A DNA stretch of 64,000 bases, taken from G963668605 sp963668605. GTDB lineage: Bacteria; Acidobacteriota; Terriglobia; Bryobacterales; Bryobacteraceae. The stretch lies in NCBI GenBank assembly GCA_963668605.1, contig OY764903.1, positions 62,001 to 126,000 of the forward strand. Reading direction: 5' to 3'. Under the pieces are notes generated by a model that ran no database searches, was not told the DNA's origin, and saw only the letters and a list, made by a program, of their open reading frames with translations. Positions 8,737 through 15,796 of the stretch are shown here, piece by piece. Within the stretch, counting starts at the first letter, position 1. Each line of letters begins with the position of its first letter. The position numbers and the translations under genes are program-made.

Positions 8737-9923
8737 TTCATCAGGACCTGGATCAGGTCGCCTTTGGCCCATGTTTCGCGGCCGGGATCGGTCACCAGAA
8801 AAGCATTGGCTCGCGCGACGGCAGGGATGTCGCTCGAGCCGGTCCATCCCAATGGCGTGATGTCAACGCCGTCCATTGCCAGGCGCGCCGGCAAGAAGCG
8901 AGTGAGTCCCGGGCGTTGCCGGAACTCCGCCGTGAGCCGCGCCAGCGTGACAGGCAGCAGCGTGTCGCTGCGGCCGCCGAGCCGTTCCACCGCGGCGCGC
9001 GCAAAGATCTCAAACGTGACCATCGTGGCGGCCGGATTGCCGGGCAGGCCGAAGAAGAGCGTGCCGCGCGCGCGGCCGAAGACGATCGGTTGCCCAGGCT
9101 GAATCAGTACGCGATCGAAGAAAAACTCCGCGCCGCAGCTTGCGAGCACCTCCTCGACGATGTCATACTTGCCCGCCGAGACGCCTCCGGAAAGGATCAG
9201 CAGATCGTAGGTCAGGCCGCGCTCGATCAATTCCCGCGTGGAAGCGTGGGTGTCGCGTGCCACCGGCAGGATTACGGCTTCGCCGCCCGCGACGCGCACC
9301 TGCGCGGCGAGCGAATGCGCGTTCGAGTTGCGAATCTGGTGCGTCTCCGGCGTCTCGGCGAGTTCGACGATTTCGTCGCCGGTGGCGAGGATTGCGATGC
9401 GGGGCTTGCGGTACACAGGTACGTTCTCGATGCCGGCCGTGGCGAGCAGCGCCACTTCGGCGAAGCCAATTCGTGCGCCCGCTTTGAGCAGCAGGTCGCC
9501 GCGGCGCGCCTCCGCTCCTTTCGGGTTGAGGTATTCGCCAGGTTGGGGTACGATGCGGGAGCGGATGCGGTCGCCTTCGCGCTCGACGTGCTCCACCATG
9601 ATGACGGCATCGGCGCCGGCGGGCACGGGCGCGCCTGTCATAATCTCAATTGCTTCTCCGGGACCGACGGAGCGCGTGACCGCTTCGCCCGCGCGGACTT
9701 CTCCGGTGACGCGCAGTTCCGCCGGAAGATCGCCGCTGCGCACGGCGAACCCGTCGCGCACCGAGCGCGTCGAGGCGGGGTAATCCCGATCGGCGCGAAC
9801 GGCTTCGGCAAGGACTCGCCCCGGGGCGTGCGCTATGTCGACGGACTCCACGGCGGGCAGCGGAGCCTCGCGGAGTTCTCGAATTACACAGGCGCGCGCG
9901 TCCTGGAAGGCAAGTGTGGCCAC
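8733..9923 (-). CDS. moeA: Molybdopterin molybdenumtransferase MoeA
   Basis: 396 residues, normal for MoeA. It inserts molybdate into adenylylated molybdopterin. Recognisable parts: GRVLAEAVRADRDYPASTRSV near residue 35, IEIMTGAPVPAGADAVIMVE, PQPGEYLNPKGAEARRGD, the MoCF-like core RIAILATGDEIVE...QIRNSNAHSL, ILSGGVSAGKYD and GLPGNPAA. The stop overlaps the moaC start by four bases (ATGA), so translation is probably coupled. It is the first gene of a minus-strand operon ending at 6685; the promoter should lie between 9924 and the csp terminator. Confidence 0.94.
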   Translation of the reverse strand: MATLAFQDARACVIRELREAPLPAVESVDIAHAPGRVLAEAVRADRDYPASTRSVRDGFAVRSGDLPAELRVTGEVRAGEAVTRSVGPGEAIEIMTGAPVPAGADAVIMVEHVEREGDRIRSRIVPQPGEYLNPKGAEARRGDLLLKAGARIGFAEVALLATAGIENVPVYRKPRIAILATGDEIVELAETPETHQIRNSNAHSLAAQVRVAGGEAVILPVARDTHASTRELIERGLTYDLLILSGGVSAGKYDIVEEVLASCGAEFFFDRVLIQPGQPIVFGRARGTLFFGLPGNPAATMVTFEIFARAAVERLGGRSDTLLPVTLARLTAEFRQRPGLTRFLPARLAMDGVDITPLGWTGSSDIPAVARANAFLVTDPGRETWAKGDLIQVLMK

Positions 9924-9981
9924 ACCATTATTTTATCGGGTTACGGCGGAGGAGTGTTCGAAGCGAAAGCGGCGGGCAAAG

Positions 9982-10012
9982 AAAAAGGCCGTCGACGCTG
10001 ACGGCCTTTTTT
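9982..10012 (-). terminator. Intrinsic terminator of the cold-shock gene
   Basis: A stem of AAAAAGGCCGTC and GACGGCCTTTTTT around a six-base loop lies 24 bases after the csp stop. On the minus strand the stem is followed by a T run, as needed for Rho-independent termination. Because it is A-rich on one side and T-rich on the other, it could also act in the plus direction. Confidence 0.85.
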
Positions 10013-10035
10013 CAAATTTTGATGTTCTGTATCGA

Positions 10036-10239
10036 CTAGGGCCGGGAGACGTTCTCGGCTTGCAGACCCTTAGGTCCCGTCTTCACCTCAAACTCCACCT
10101 CTGTACCCTCGTCCAGAGTACGATAGCCGTTCATTTCGATCGCCGAATAATGAACGAATACATCCTCGCCTGTTGAGCGCTGGATAAATCCATAGCCCTT
10201 GGCGGCGTTAAACCACTTCACTACACCTTTTTCTTTCAC
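10036..10239 (-). CDS. Cold-shock domain protein (CspA family)
   Basis: 67 residues from a GTG at 10239 (VKEKGVVKWFNAAKGYGFIQ). It is an OB-fold RNA/DNA chaperone with RNP1 (KGYGFI) and RNP2 (VFVHY), ending in TGPKGLQAENV. The frame continues upstream to 10428, but AGGAG lies seven bases before the GTG and the domain is complete from there. A strong terminator follows. The roughly 200 bases upstream, up to the palindrome at 10443, contain no other gene and probably hold a long untranslated leader, as is typical of csp genes. Confidence 0.92.
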   Translation of the reverse strand: MKEKGVVKWFNAAKGYGFIQRSTGEDVFVHYSAIEMNGYRTLDEGTEVEFEVKTGPKGLQAENVSRP

Positions 10240-10442
10240 TACTTTTCTCCTGATTCTCTTCCTATCGCGAAACACGCAGCTTGCGCTCTGTCCCGGATAG
10301 GTACAACTTCGTACAAGTTGATGAGTTATTGTCCCAAATCCCAAGCCGTTCAGCAACTGGCAGTTTGTCTTACGCACGCGGAGGGCGGACCACTGTTCTG
10401 CAACAGGCCCCCTTGGCCTGTTCCACACATCCGGGACAATCG

Positions 10443-10540
10443 CCGCCTCCGGTCGCTATCGCTTCCGGCACCGTTTGGTGTTGTGCCCCGTGGCAGTGGG
10501 AGCCGTTTCAACAGTGCCGGGAGCGCGAGCGACCGGAGGC
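10443..10540. repeat. Single-copy palindromic element B, 5' exon of a group IIC intron
   Basis: The left arm (from about 10445, GCCTCCGGTCGCTATCG then CTTCCGGCACCGTTT) and right arm (10512-10540, CAGTGCCGGGAGCG then CGAGCGACCGGAGGC) are near-complementary, with a loop of about 35 bases. These are the same ends as arrays A and C. The last base, 10540, directly precedes the first base of the intron. Before the introns arrived, the element would have lain about 20 bases after the stop of the small gene at 13087, so it may have been the terminator of the long minus-strand operon. Confidence 0.88.
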
Positions 10541-12416
10541 GTGTGCCCAGCATGGGCAGAATCTAATTGGATGAAAGGAGCCAATCGGAGCCGATGAAGG
10601 CAACCGTAGCGAAACGCAAGGCGTAGCCGCGAGGCGAAGCCGAAAGAAGCGCGTAGCAAACTCTCGACCGTAGGGACACGAACTGGCAGTGAGGCCGGGT
10701 GCGGGCGGCAAGCTGGCGCCAAACAGCGAAGCCCAAAGATCATCAAGACGCATCAGGTACAGCCAGTCGGCACGAGGGGACAGATTCTGCACCTTACCTG
10801 GGGAGATCTCTTGCATGAGAGTGGAGGAGAAGTCAGCAGAGGCCGTAGTAGCGAAGAAGCCGTTGTAATGACGGTGGAGCGAAGGGCCGAAGGACCAATG
10901 CATTGGAGCTAGAGGAGGAACTGGAGGCCGGCGCAATAAGCGAACTCGAATCGCGGGACGTCACAACTACGGTGGCGAGAGCCCGGGAGTGCTTTCGGAT
11001 CAGGCGGTGCAGCCGCGGAAGTCTGAACGCGAGGAGACGATGCCGGAGCTCTGCGAACCTCTCGACGGAGAGCAATGTACGAGACGTTAATGGAAACAGC
11101 CGTACGGGACGAGAACTACGCGCAAGCGCTGGCGGCGGTGAAACGCAACCGGGGAGCGGCGGGTATCGATCGGATGACGACGGCGCAACTGGAATCGCAT
11201 CTTCAGGCGAACTGGTGGATCCTCAAAGACAAACTTCTGAAGGGGACCTACGTTCCAAGTCCCGTGAGGCGTGTAGAGATACCGAAGCCAAGCGGGGGCA
11301 CGCGGACACTGGGCATCCCGACGGTACAGGACCGGTTCATACAGCAGTTGTTATTGCAAGTGCTGACACCGGTCTTCGATCCGCAATTCAGCGGGCACAG
11401 TTACGGATTCCGGCCGGGGCGCAGCGCACAGGACGCCGTGCGAGCCGCACAGCAATATGCGCAGGGAGGGAAGGACTGGGTGGTGGATCTAGACATCGCC
11501 AAGTTCTTCGACCACGTCAATCACGACATCCTGATAGGCCGGATCGCGGAAGTGATCCGGGACAAACGGGTGTTGCAACTGATTGGGAAATACCTGCGGC
11601 GGGGAAGCATGGTGAACGGGGTGGTGACGAAAAGCGTGGAGGGAACGCCGCAAGGCGGACCGCTGTCTCCATTGCTGGCCAACATCTACCTGGACGCGCT
11701 CGATAAGGAACTGGAGCGGAGGCAGCACAGCTTCTGCCGCTATGCCGATGACTGCAATATCTACGTAGGCAGTCAAGCGGCGGCGGAGCGAACGCTGGCT
11801 TCGATACAGGGCTGGATCGAGAAGCATCTGCGGTTGAAGGTGAATGCCGCCAAGAGCGGAACGGGGAGGGTTTGGGAACGTAAGTTCCTGGGCTTTCGAC
11901 TGGACTGCAAGAAGCGGATCGGAATAGCACCGGAGAGTGTCGAACGATTCAAGGACCGGGTTCGCGAACTCTGGGATGCGCGGCGAAGTCGCAGCAGTAA
12001 ACAACTGCGTGACGATTGGAACCGCTACGTGCGTGGCTGGTGGGGGTACTTCCGGCTGGTCGAAGCACGGACCCGGATTCGCGACCTGGAAAGCTGGGTT
12101 CGACGGCACATTCGGAAGTGTTTCTGGTTGCGATGGCACGACACGCGGGGACGACTGCGAAAGTTACGGCAGCTTGGCATCACGCGGGACCGGCACTTAG
12201 GCGTGGTCGGCAGCAGTCGCGGAGCATGGGCGATGGCGGTGCATCCTGTAATCAACACCGCCATCAGCCACGCGAAACTGCGGAGATACGGCTTCTTGTT
12301 TCCAACCGATCTTGAGGCTCGTTAGATCGCCTTTGGTTCAACCGCCGGATGCGGAAAACCGCACGTCCGGTGGTGTGGGAGGGTGGCCGGGCGAAATCCC
12401 GGTCACTCCACCCGAT
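10541..12416 (+). mobile_element. Group IIC intron, full length (copy 1)
   Basis: 1876 bases. The 5' end GTGTGCCCAGCATGGGCAG fits the GUGYG rule and resembles the 5' end of the Oceanobacillus class C intron. Domain I-III segments include CTTACCTGGGGAG and GAAGTCAGCAGAGG. Domain V is at about 12342-12373: CCGCCGGATGCGG, GAAAA-type loop, CCGCACGTCCGGTGG, with a CGC rather than AGC triad, the class C signature. The 3' end is CACTCCACCCGAT. The IEP gene lies in domain IV. The 5' exon is the palindromic hairpin, as expected for class C introns, which home to stem-loops. The 3' neighbour is a second intron. Confidence 0.93.
11075..12325 (+). CDS. ltrA: Group II intron-encoded reverse transcriptase/maturase (copy 1)
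   Basis: 416 residues. The RT domain spans about 20-290 with NRGAAGIDRMT, RTLGIPTVQDRFIQQ, FSGHSYGFRPGRSAQDAV, VVDLDIAKFFDHVNHD, EGTPQGGPLSPLLANIYLD and the catalytic YADD at 223-226. It is followed by the thumb/maturase X region with KFLGFRLDCKK and WNRYVRGWWGYFR. There is no HNH endonuclease domain, as in class C IEPs that use hairpin or lagging-strand targets. The enzyme should help fold and splice its intron and copy it into new sites; it could act in trans on the ORF-less intron next door. Its translation is identical to the copy at 58259. Confidence 0.95.
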   Translation: MYETLMETAVRDENYAQALAAVKRNRGAAGIDRMTTAQLESHLQANWWILKDKLLKGTYVPSPVRRVEIPKPSGGTRTLGIPTVQDRFIQQLLLQVLTPVFDPQFSGHSYGFRPGRSAQDAVRAAQQYAQGGKDWVVDLDIAKFFDHVNHDILIGRIAEVIRDKRVLQLIGKYLRRGSMVNGVVTKSVEGTPQGGPLSPLLANIYLDALDKELERRQHSFCRYADDCNIYVGSQAAAERTLASIQGWIEKHLRLKVNAAKSGTGRVWERKFLGFRLDCKKRIGIAPESVERFKDRVRELWDARRSRSSKQLRDDWNRYVRGWWGYFRLVEARTRIRDLESWVRRHIRKCFWLRWHDTRGRLRKLRQLGITRDRHLGVVGSSRGAWAMAVHPVINTAISHAKLRRYGFLFPTDLEAR

Positions 12417-13067
12417 GTGTGCCCAGCATGGGCAGAATCTAATTGGATGAAAGGAGCCAATCGGAGCCGATGAAGGCAACCGTAGCGAAACGCAAGGCGT
12501 AGCCGCGAGGCGAAGCCGAAAGAAGCGCGTAGCAAACTCTCGACCGTAGGGACACGAACTGGCAGTGAGGCCGGGTGCGGGCGGCAAGCTGGCGCCAAAC
12601 AGCGAAGCCCAAAGATCATCAAGACGCATCAGGTACAGCCAGTCGGCACGAGGGGACAGATTCTGCACCTTACCTGGGGAGATCTCTTGCATGAGAGTGG
12701 AGGAGAAGTCAGCAGAGGCCGTAGTAGCGAAGAAGCCGTTGTAATGACGGTGGAGCGAAGGGCCGAAGGACCAATGCATTGGAGCTAGAGGAGGAACTGG
12801 AGGCCGGCGCAATAAGCGAACTCGAATCGCGGGACGTCACAACTACGGTGGCGAGAGCCCGGGAGTGCTTTCGGATCAGGCGGTGCAGCCGCGGAAGTCT
12901 GAACGCGAGGAGACGATGCCGGAGCTCTGCGAACCTCTCGACGGAGAGCAATGTACGAGACCTTGAGGCTCGTTAGATCGCCTTTGGTTCAACCGCCGGA
13001 TGCGGAAAACCGCACGTCCGGTGGTGTGGGAGGGTGGCCGGGCGAAATCCCGGTCACTCCACCCGAT
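12417..13067 (+). mobile_element. ORF-less group IIC intron (internal deletion derivative)
   Basis: 651 bases with the same 5' (GTGTGCCCAGC) and 3' (CACTCCACCCGAT) ends as the full copies. It matches them except that 1225 bases, equivalent to 11086-12310, are missing. The junction ATGTACGAGAC/CTTGAGGC joins the IEP's fourth codon to its final codons, removing the RT gene but keeping the ribozyme domains, including domain V. It begins at the base after copy 1 ends, so copy 1 probably inserted later at the same site, between this intron and its hairpin exon. Splicing would need a trans-acting maturase. The short open frames inside are not genes. Confidence 0.9.
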
Positions 13068-13086
13068 GATGGAGATCTATGTTCAC

Positions 13087-13359
13087 TCAAACAAACGCCA
13101 TCGTCTTTACGCCGGAGATGTCAAAGCGTTTCCGGCAGCGCATGTTCTTGCACATGGCCTTGTCATCGAGCAGCACCATGTAACTCTGCGCCTTTTGAAA
13201 ACGCGCGCGGTCGCGCTCGTCGGCGCCGCCCGGCAGCCGGTCCTTCTTGGTCCGCAGCAGCCAACGCAGCTCGTAAGTGTCCGGCGTCCGGCAATACGGG
13301 CAATTCAGTGTCGCCGTCCTGGTGGTGGGGGATTCGTTGAAGAAAGCTTTTTCGTCCAT
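13087..13359 (-). CDS. Small Cys-rich (zinc-ribbon-like) protein, unknown function
   Basis: 90 residues from MDEKAFFNES; GGAG sits six bases before the ATG. Near the N-terminus is LNCPYCRTPDTYELRWL and near the C-terminus MCKNMRCRKRFDI. Two CxxC/CxxxxC pairs separated by about 50 charged residues suggest one bound zinc. Family not recognised. It lies 13 bases after the Spy-like gene and is the last gene of the long minus-strand run. The exon-intron boundary of the ORF-less intron is only 19 bases beyond its stop. Confidence 0.6.
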   Translation of the reverse strand: MDEKAFFNESPTTRTATLNCPYCRTPDTYELRWLLRTKKDRLPGGADERDRARFQKAQSYMVLLDDKAMCKNMRCRKRFDISGVKTMAFV

Positions 13360-13372
13360 GAGGATCTCCGTG

Positions 13373-13972
13373 CTATTTCTGCGTCGGCTCTGCCAGCGGG
13401 CCTGGGTTGAAAGTGAGCATTGTCGGAACGCCGCATCCGGAATATGTCCCAAAGTACGACGGAATGGGCATGGCAGTCAGTACATTTGTGAAACTCGCTC
13501 CAAGGCGCGGCATCGAGCCTGAAGTTGGGTCCAGAAATCCAAAGCATACGGCCGATGAGATCGTCGAACTCAATTTGCTGGCTTCTTCCAACGTTTTCAA
13601 CTTCACTTTCTGCGGCTCCGTCAACACGGCGCGCACGGCAATTCGCATGCGCTCCGATTCGGCATCGAGTCCGCGCCGGATCGCCTCGATCTCCGCGTAA
13701 CGGACGCCAATCGACATCGGGTCGAGCGGATCTTTATTCAACTCATCGGCGATTTCGCGCTGCACCTGTGATATCCGAACTGACTTCTCGGAGGCCAACA
13801 CCTGATTGTTGTTGAATAATTGGCTTACCGCATCTGCCTGCGCGTCTGTCAATGCAAGGAACTGCTTGAGGTCCGGCGGAATCTTCAGCATAAACCTGCC
13901 TGGACTTGATCCACCCTGGGCAAACAAACCCAGCGTCGAAGCAAGGAAAAGGAGCAAGATGCATCGCGACAT
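13373..13972 (-). CDS. Spy/CpxP-like periplasmic protein
   Basis: 199 residues. A signal peptide (MSRCILLLFLASTLGLFAQ) is followed by a helical region with LKQFLALTDAQADAVSQLF and later RAVLTEPQKVKLKTLEEA. These LTxxQ repeats, and a charged amphipathic helix between them, are the mark of the Spy/CpxP/heavy-metal-resistance fold, which acts as a periplasmic chaperone or stress sensor. The C-terminal ~60 residues (from VCFGFLDPTSGSM) are Gly/Pro-rich and not part of that fold. It starts nine bases after the GT39 stop. Specific stress not indicated. Confidence 0.65.
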   Translation of the reverse strand: MSRCILLLFLASTLGLFAQGGSSPGRFMLKIPPDLKQFLALTDAQADAVSQLFNNNQVLASEKSVRISQVQREIADELNKDPLDPMSIGVRYAEIEAIRRGLDAESERMRIAVRAVLTEPQKVKLKTLEEASKLSSTISSAVCFGFLDPTSGSMPRLGASFTNVLTAMPIPSYFGTYSGCGVPTMLTFNPGPLAEPTQK

Positions 13973-13981
13973 TCTTCCAGT

Positions 13982-15796
13982 CTAGCGCCGATTCGTAAAC
14001 AGGTACTTTCCGCCGCTTGCCTTCACCACGAGCAACGCGCCGGCCCCCACCAGCTTTTCGATGCGCGCCACCGCGGGCTTCTCCGCCAGGAGGTAATAGC
14101 GTTCCGCAGTCTGCCAGCGTGCGCGGAACTCTTCGTCGTCGATGAACACGCGCGGAGCGCCGGGTGCGTACGAGCCATACTCCAGATTGTTCACGCGTCC
14201 GTTCAGCAGCAGCGCCGTGCGGTTCGTATAAAAGAAAACCGACGAAAACGTGTAGTACTGGTTGTCGGCGATCAGTGTTCCGGGCGGCGCCTCCAGCAAC
14301 GCCTGGGCCAGCGGGCGCGAGGCGAGGTACGGATCGAAGACGACAAGAGCCAGCCGGGCCGCGTGGAAGAACAACGTCATCATCACCGCGATGGCCAGTA
14401 CCGCCTGGCGTCCGCGCAGAAACAGACAACCCAGTCCGCCGGCCAAAAACGCGATGCCGGCCACGGCAAGCGGAAGGCGTAGGTACGCGAACGAGGCCAA
14501 AGTCAGGTCGCCCATGTGGCCGAGCGAAAGCGTGTAGGCGTCGGGATTCTGTGTGAGTGCCTGCGCGATGTCGCCCGGCGCCGGCAGCGTCCAGACTTGC
14601 GCGAGAATCGCGGCGACGGCGATGGCGCATAGCAGCGCAATGCCCGCCAGCGCGTGCCGTCCCCATTCGATTGTCTTGCCGCCGCGCGCCAACGCGCAGC
14701 TGAGCAGCAGCGCCAGCGCGGGATAGCACGGCATCGAGTAATACTCCTGCGTCGTCGAAAAAGTAAAGAAGCCAAGAATGAAGCCGATCCAGCATACCGC
14801 GAGGAGTCTCATCCTCCCCGCGCGGTCCAGCGGCTTGTATCCAAGCTTCAGCGTGGCCGGAAAGAAGACGCTCCACGGGAACAGCCAAAGCAGATGAAAG
14901 AGCCAGAAGGCCAGGCGCGGAACAGTATTGTAGTCGCGCGGATGACGCATGTTCAGAAAGCGGAAAACATGCTCGTTGAAGAAGTAGAACCAAAAAAAAC
15001 CGTGATAGTGGCCCGCTTCGCTCTTCATCGTGAAGTCGAAATACGGCGGATTGCGCAGCGTTGCCAGCACGTGCCAGGGCGCCGCGATCGCGAGAATGAT
15101 CAGCGCGCCGCGCCATGGATGCAGGCGCTGCCATGTGCGCCGCACGAAGAGTTGCTTCGTGACGGCGAGATAAATGACCGCAGCCGCCACAGGGAAGACC
15201 GCGGCGATGAGACCCTTCAACAACAGGCCTGTTGCGATCGAGCACGCCAGCACGGCGGACCAGCGCTCCGGGTGCGCTTCCTCGTCCTCCAGCGCGCGCA
15301 GCAGCGACCACAGCGCCAGGGCGATGGTGCCGGTCAGAATCGCATCGGGGATCAGGATCCGCGTAAACAGAAACAGGCCGATGCAGGTGGCCAGCGACAG
15401 TCCCGCGTAGAAGCCCGCGAGCGGCGAAAAGGCCCAGCGTCCGATGCGCGCCGTTAGCCAGCACAGCGCTATCACGGAGAGCGCCAGCGGCAGGCGCGCG
15501 GCCCAGTCGTGCACGCCGAAGAGCATGTACGAAACGGCGATCATCCAATATTTGAGCGGCGATTTTTCGAGATAGGCGACGCCGTCGAGGCGCGCCGTGA
15601 CCCAATCGCCGGATTCGAGCATGTTGCGCGCGATCTGCGCCTGCACGCCGTCCACGTCGTCCATCAAAGACGGTGGGCTGACACTCGTGCCGAGAAAAAC
15701 GAGAGCGGCAAAAATGACGACGATCAGTTCAAAAGGGAGACCGAAGAGGCGTCCGTGCTCACCGGGTTGGCGGCCGGCTCCACTTGAATATTCCAT
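13982..15796 (-). CDS. GT39/ArnT-like membrane glycosyltransferase
   Basis: 604 residues from MEYSSGAG. At least ten membrane segments are readable, the first being FELIVVIFAALVFLGTSV. The first extracytoplasmic loop has SLMDDVDGVQAQIARNMLESGDW, with the acidic pair needed for catalysis, and YLEKSPLKYWMIA, typical of ArnT-type enzymes that move a sugar from a polyprenyl phosphate to lipid A or protein. The ~100-residue C-terminal extracytoplasmic tail lacks membrane segments. The start overlaps the end of asnB by 73 bases in another frame; no later start leaves the first membrane segment intact. Acceptor unknown. Confidence 0.83.
   Translation of the reverse strand: MEYSSGAGRQPGEHGRLFGLPFELIVVIFAALVFLGTSVSPPSLMDDVDGVQAQIARNMLESGDWVTARLDGVAYLEKSPLKYWMIAVSYMLFGVHDWAARLPLALSVIALCWLTARIGRWAFSPLAGFYAGLSLATCIGLFLFTRILIPDAILTGTIALALWSLLRALEDEEAHPERWSAVLACSIATGLLLKGLIAAVFPVAAAVIYLAVTKQLFVRRTWQRLHPWRGALIILAIAAPWHVLATLRNPPYFDFTMKSEAGHYHGFFWFYFFNEHVFRFLNMRHPRDYNTVPRLAFWLFHLLWLFPWSVFFPATLKLGYKPLDRAGRMRLLAVCWIGFILGFFTFSTTQEYYSMPCYPALALLLSCALARGGKTIEWGRHALAGIALLCAIAVAAILAQVWTLPAPGDIAQALTQNPDAYTLSLGHMGDLTLASFAYLRLPLAVAGIAFLAGGLGCLFLRGRQAVLAIAVMMTLFFHAARLALVVFDPYLASRPLAQALLEAPPGTLIADNQYYTFSSVFFYTNRTALLLNGRVNNLEYGSYAPGAPRVFIDDEEFRARWQTAERYYLLAEKPAVARIEKLVGAGALLVVKASGGKYLFTNRR

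Noticed and set aside
10903..11706. 267-residue open frame overlapping the intron maturase (also at 58087-58890)
   Set aside because: It runs over ribozyme domains and then in another frame of the RT gene; composition is Arg/Gly-rich shadow coding with no family signature.
11075..12325. Diversity-generating retroelement or retron reverse transcriptase
   Set aside because: The protein has the maturase region, and the surrounding RNA has group II 5'/3' ends and domain V. No template/variable repeat pair or msr/msd structure is seen.
12417..13067. Twintron (one intron inside another)
   Set aside because: The two introns abut end to end; neither is nested inside the other, so serial insertion at one site explains it better.
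13743..15605. 620-residue minus-strand open frame
   Set aside because: Same strand but other frame of the GT39 gene; Arg/Ala-rich with no membrane segments, whereas the GT39 frame is clearly a real membrane protein.
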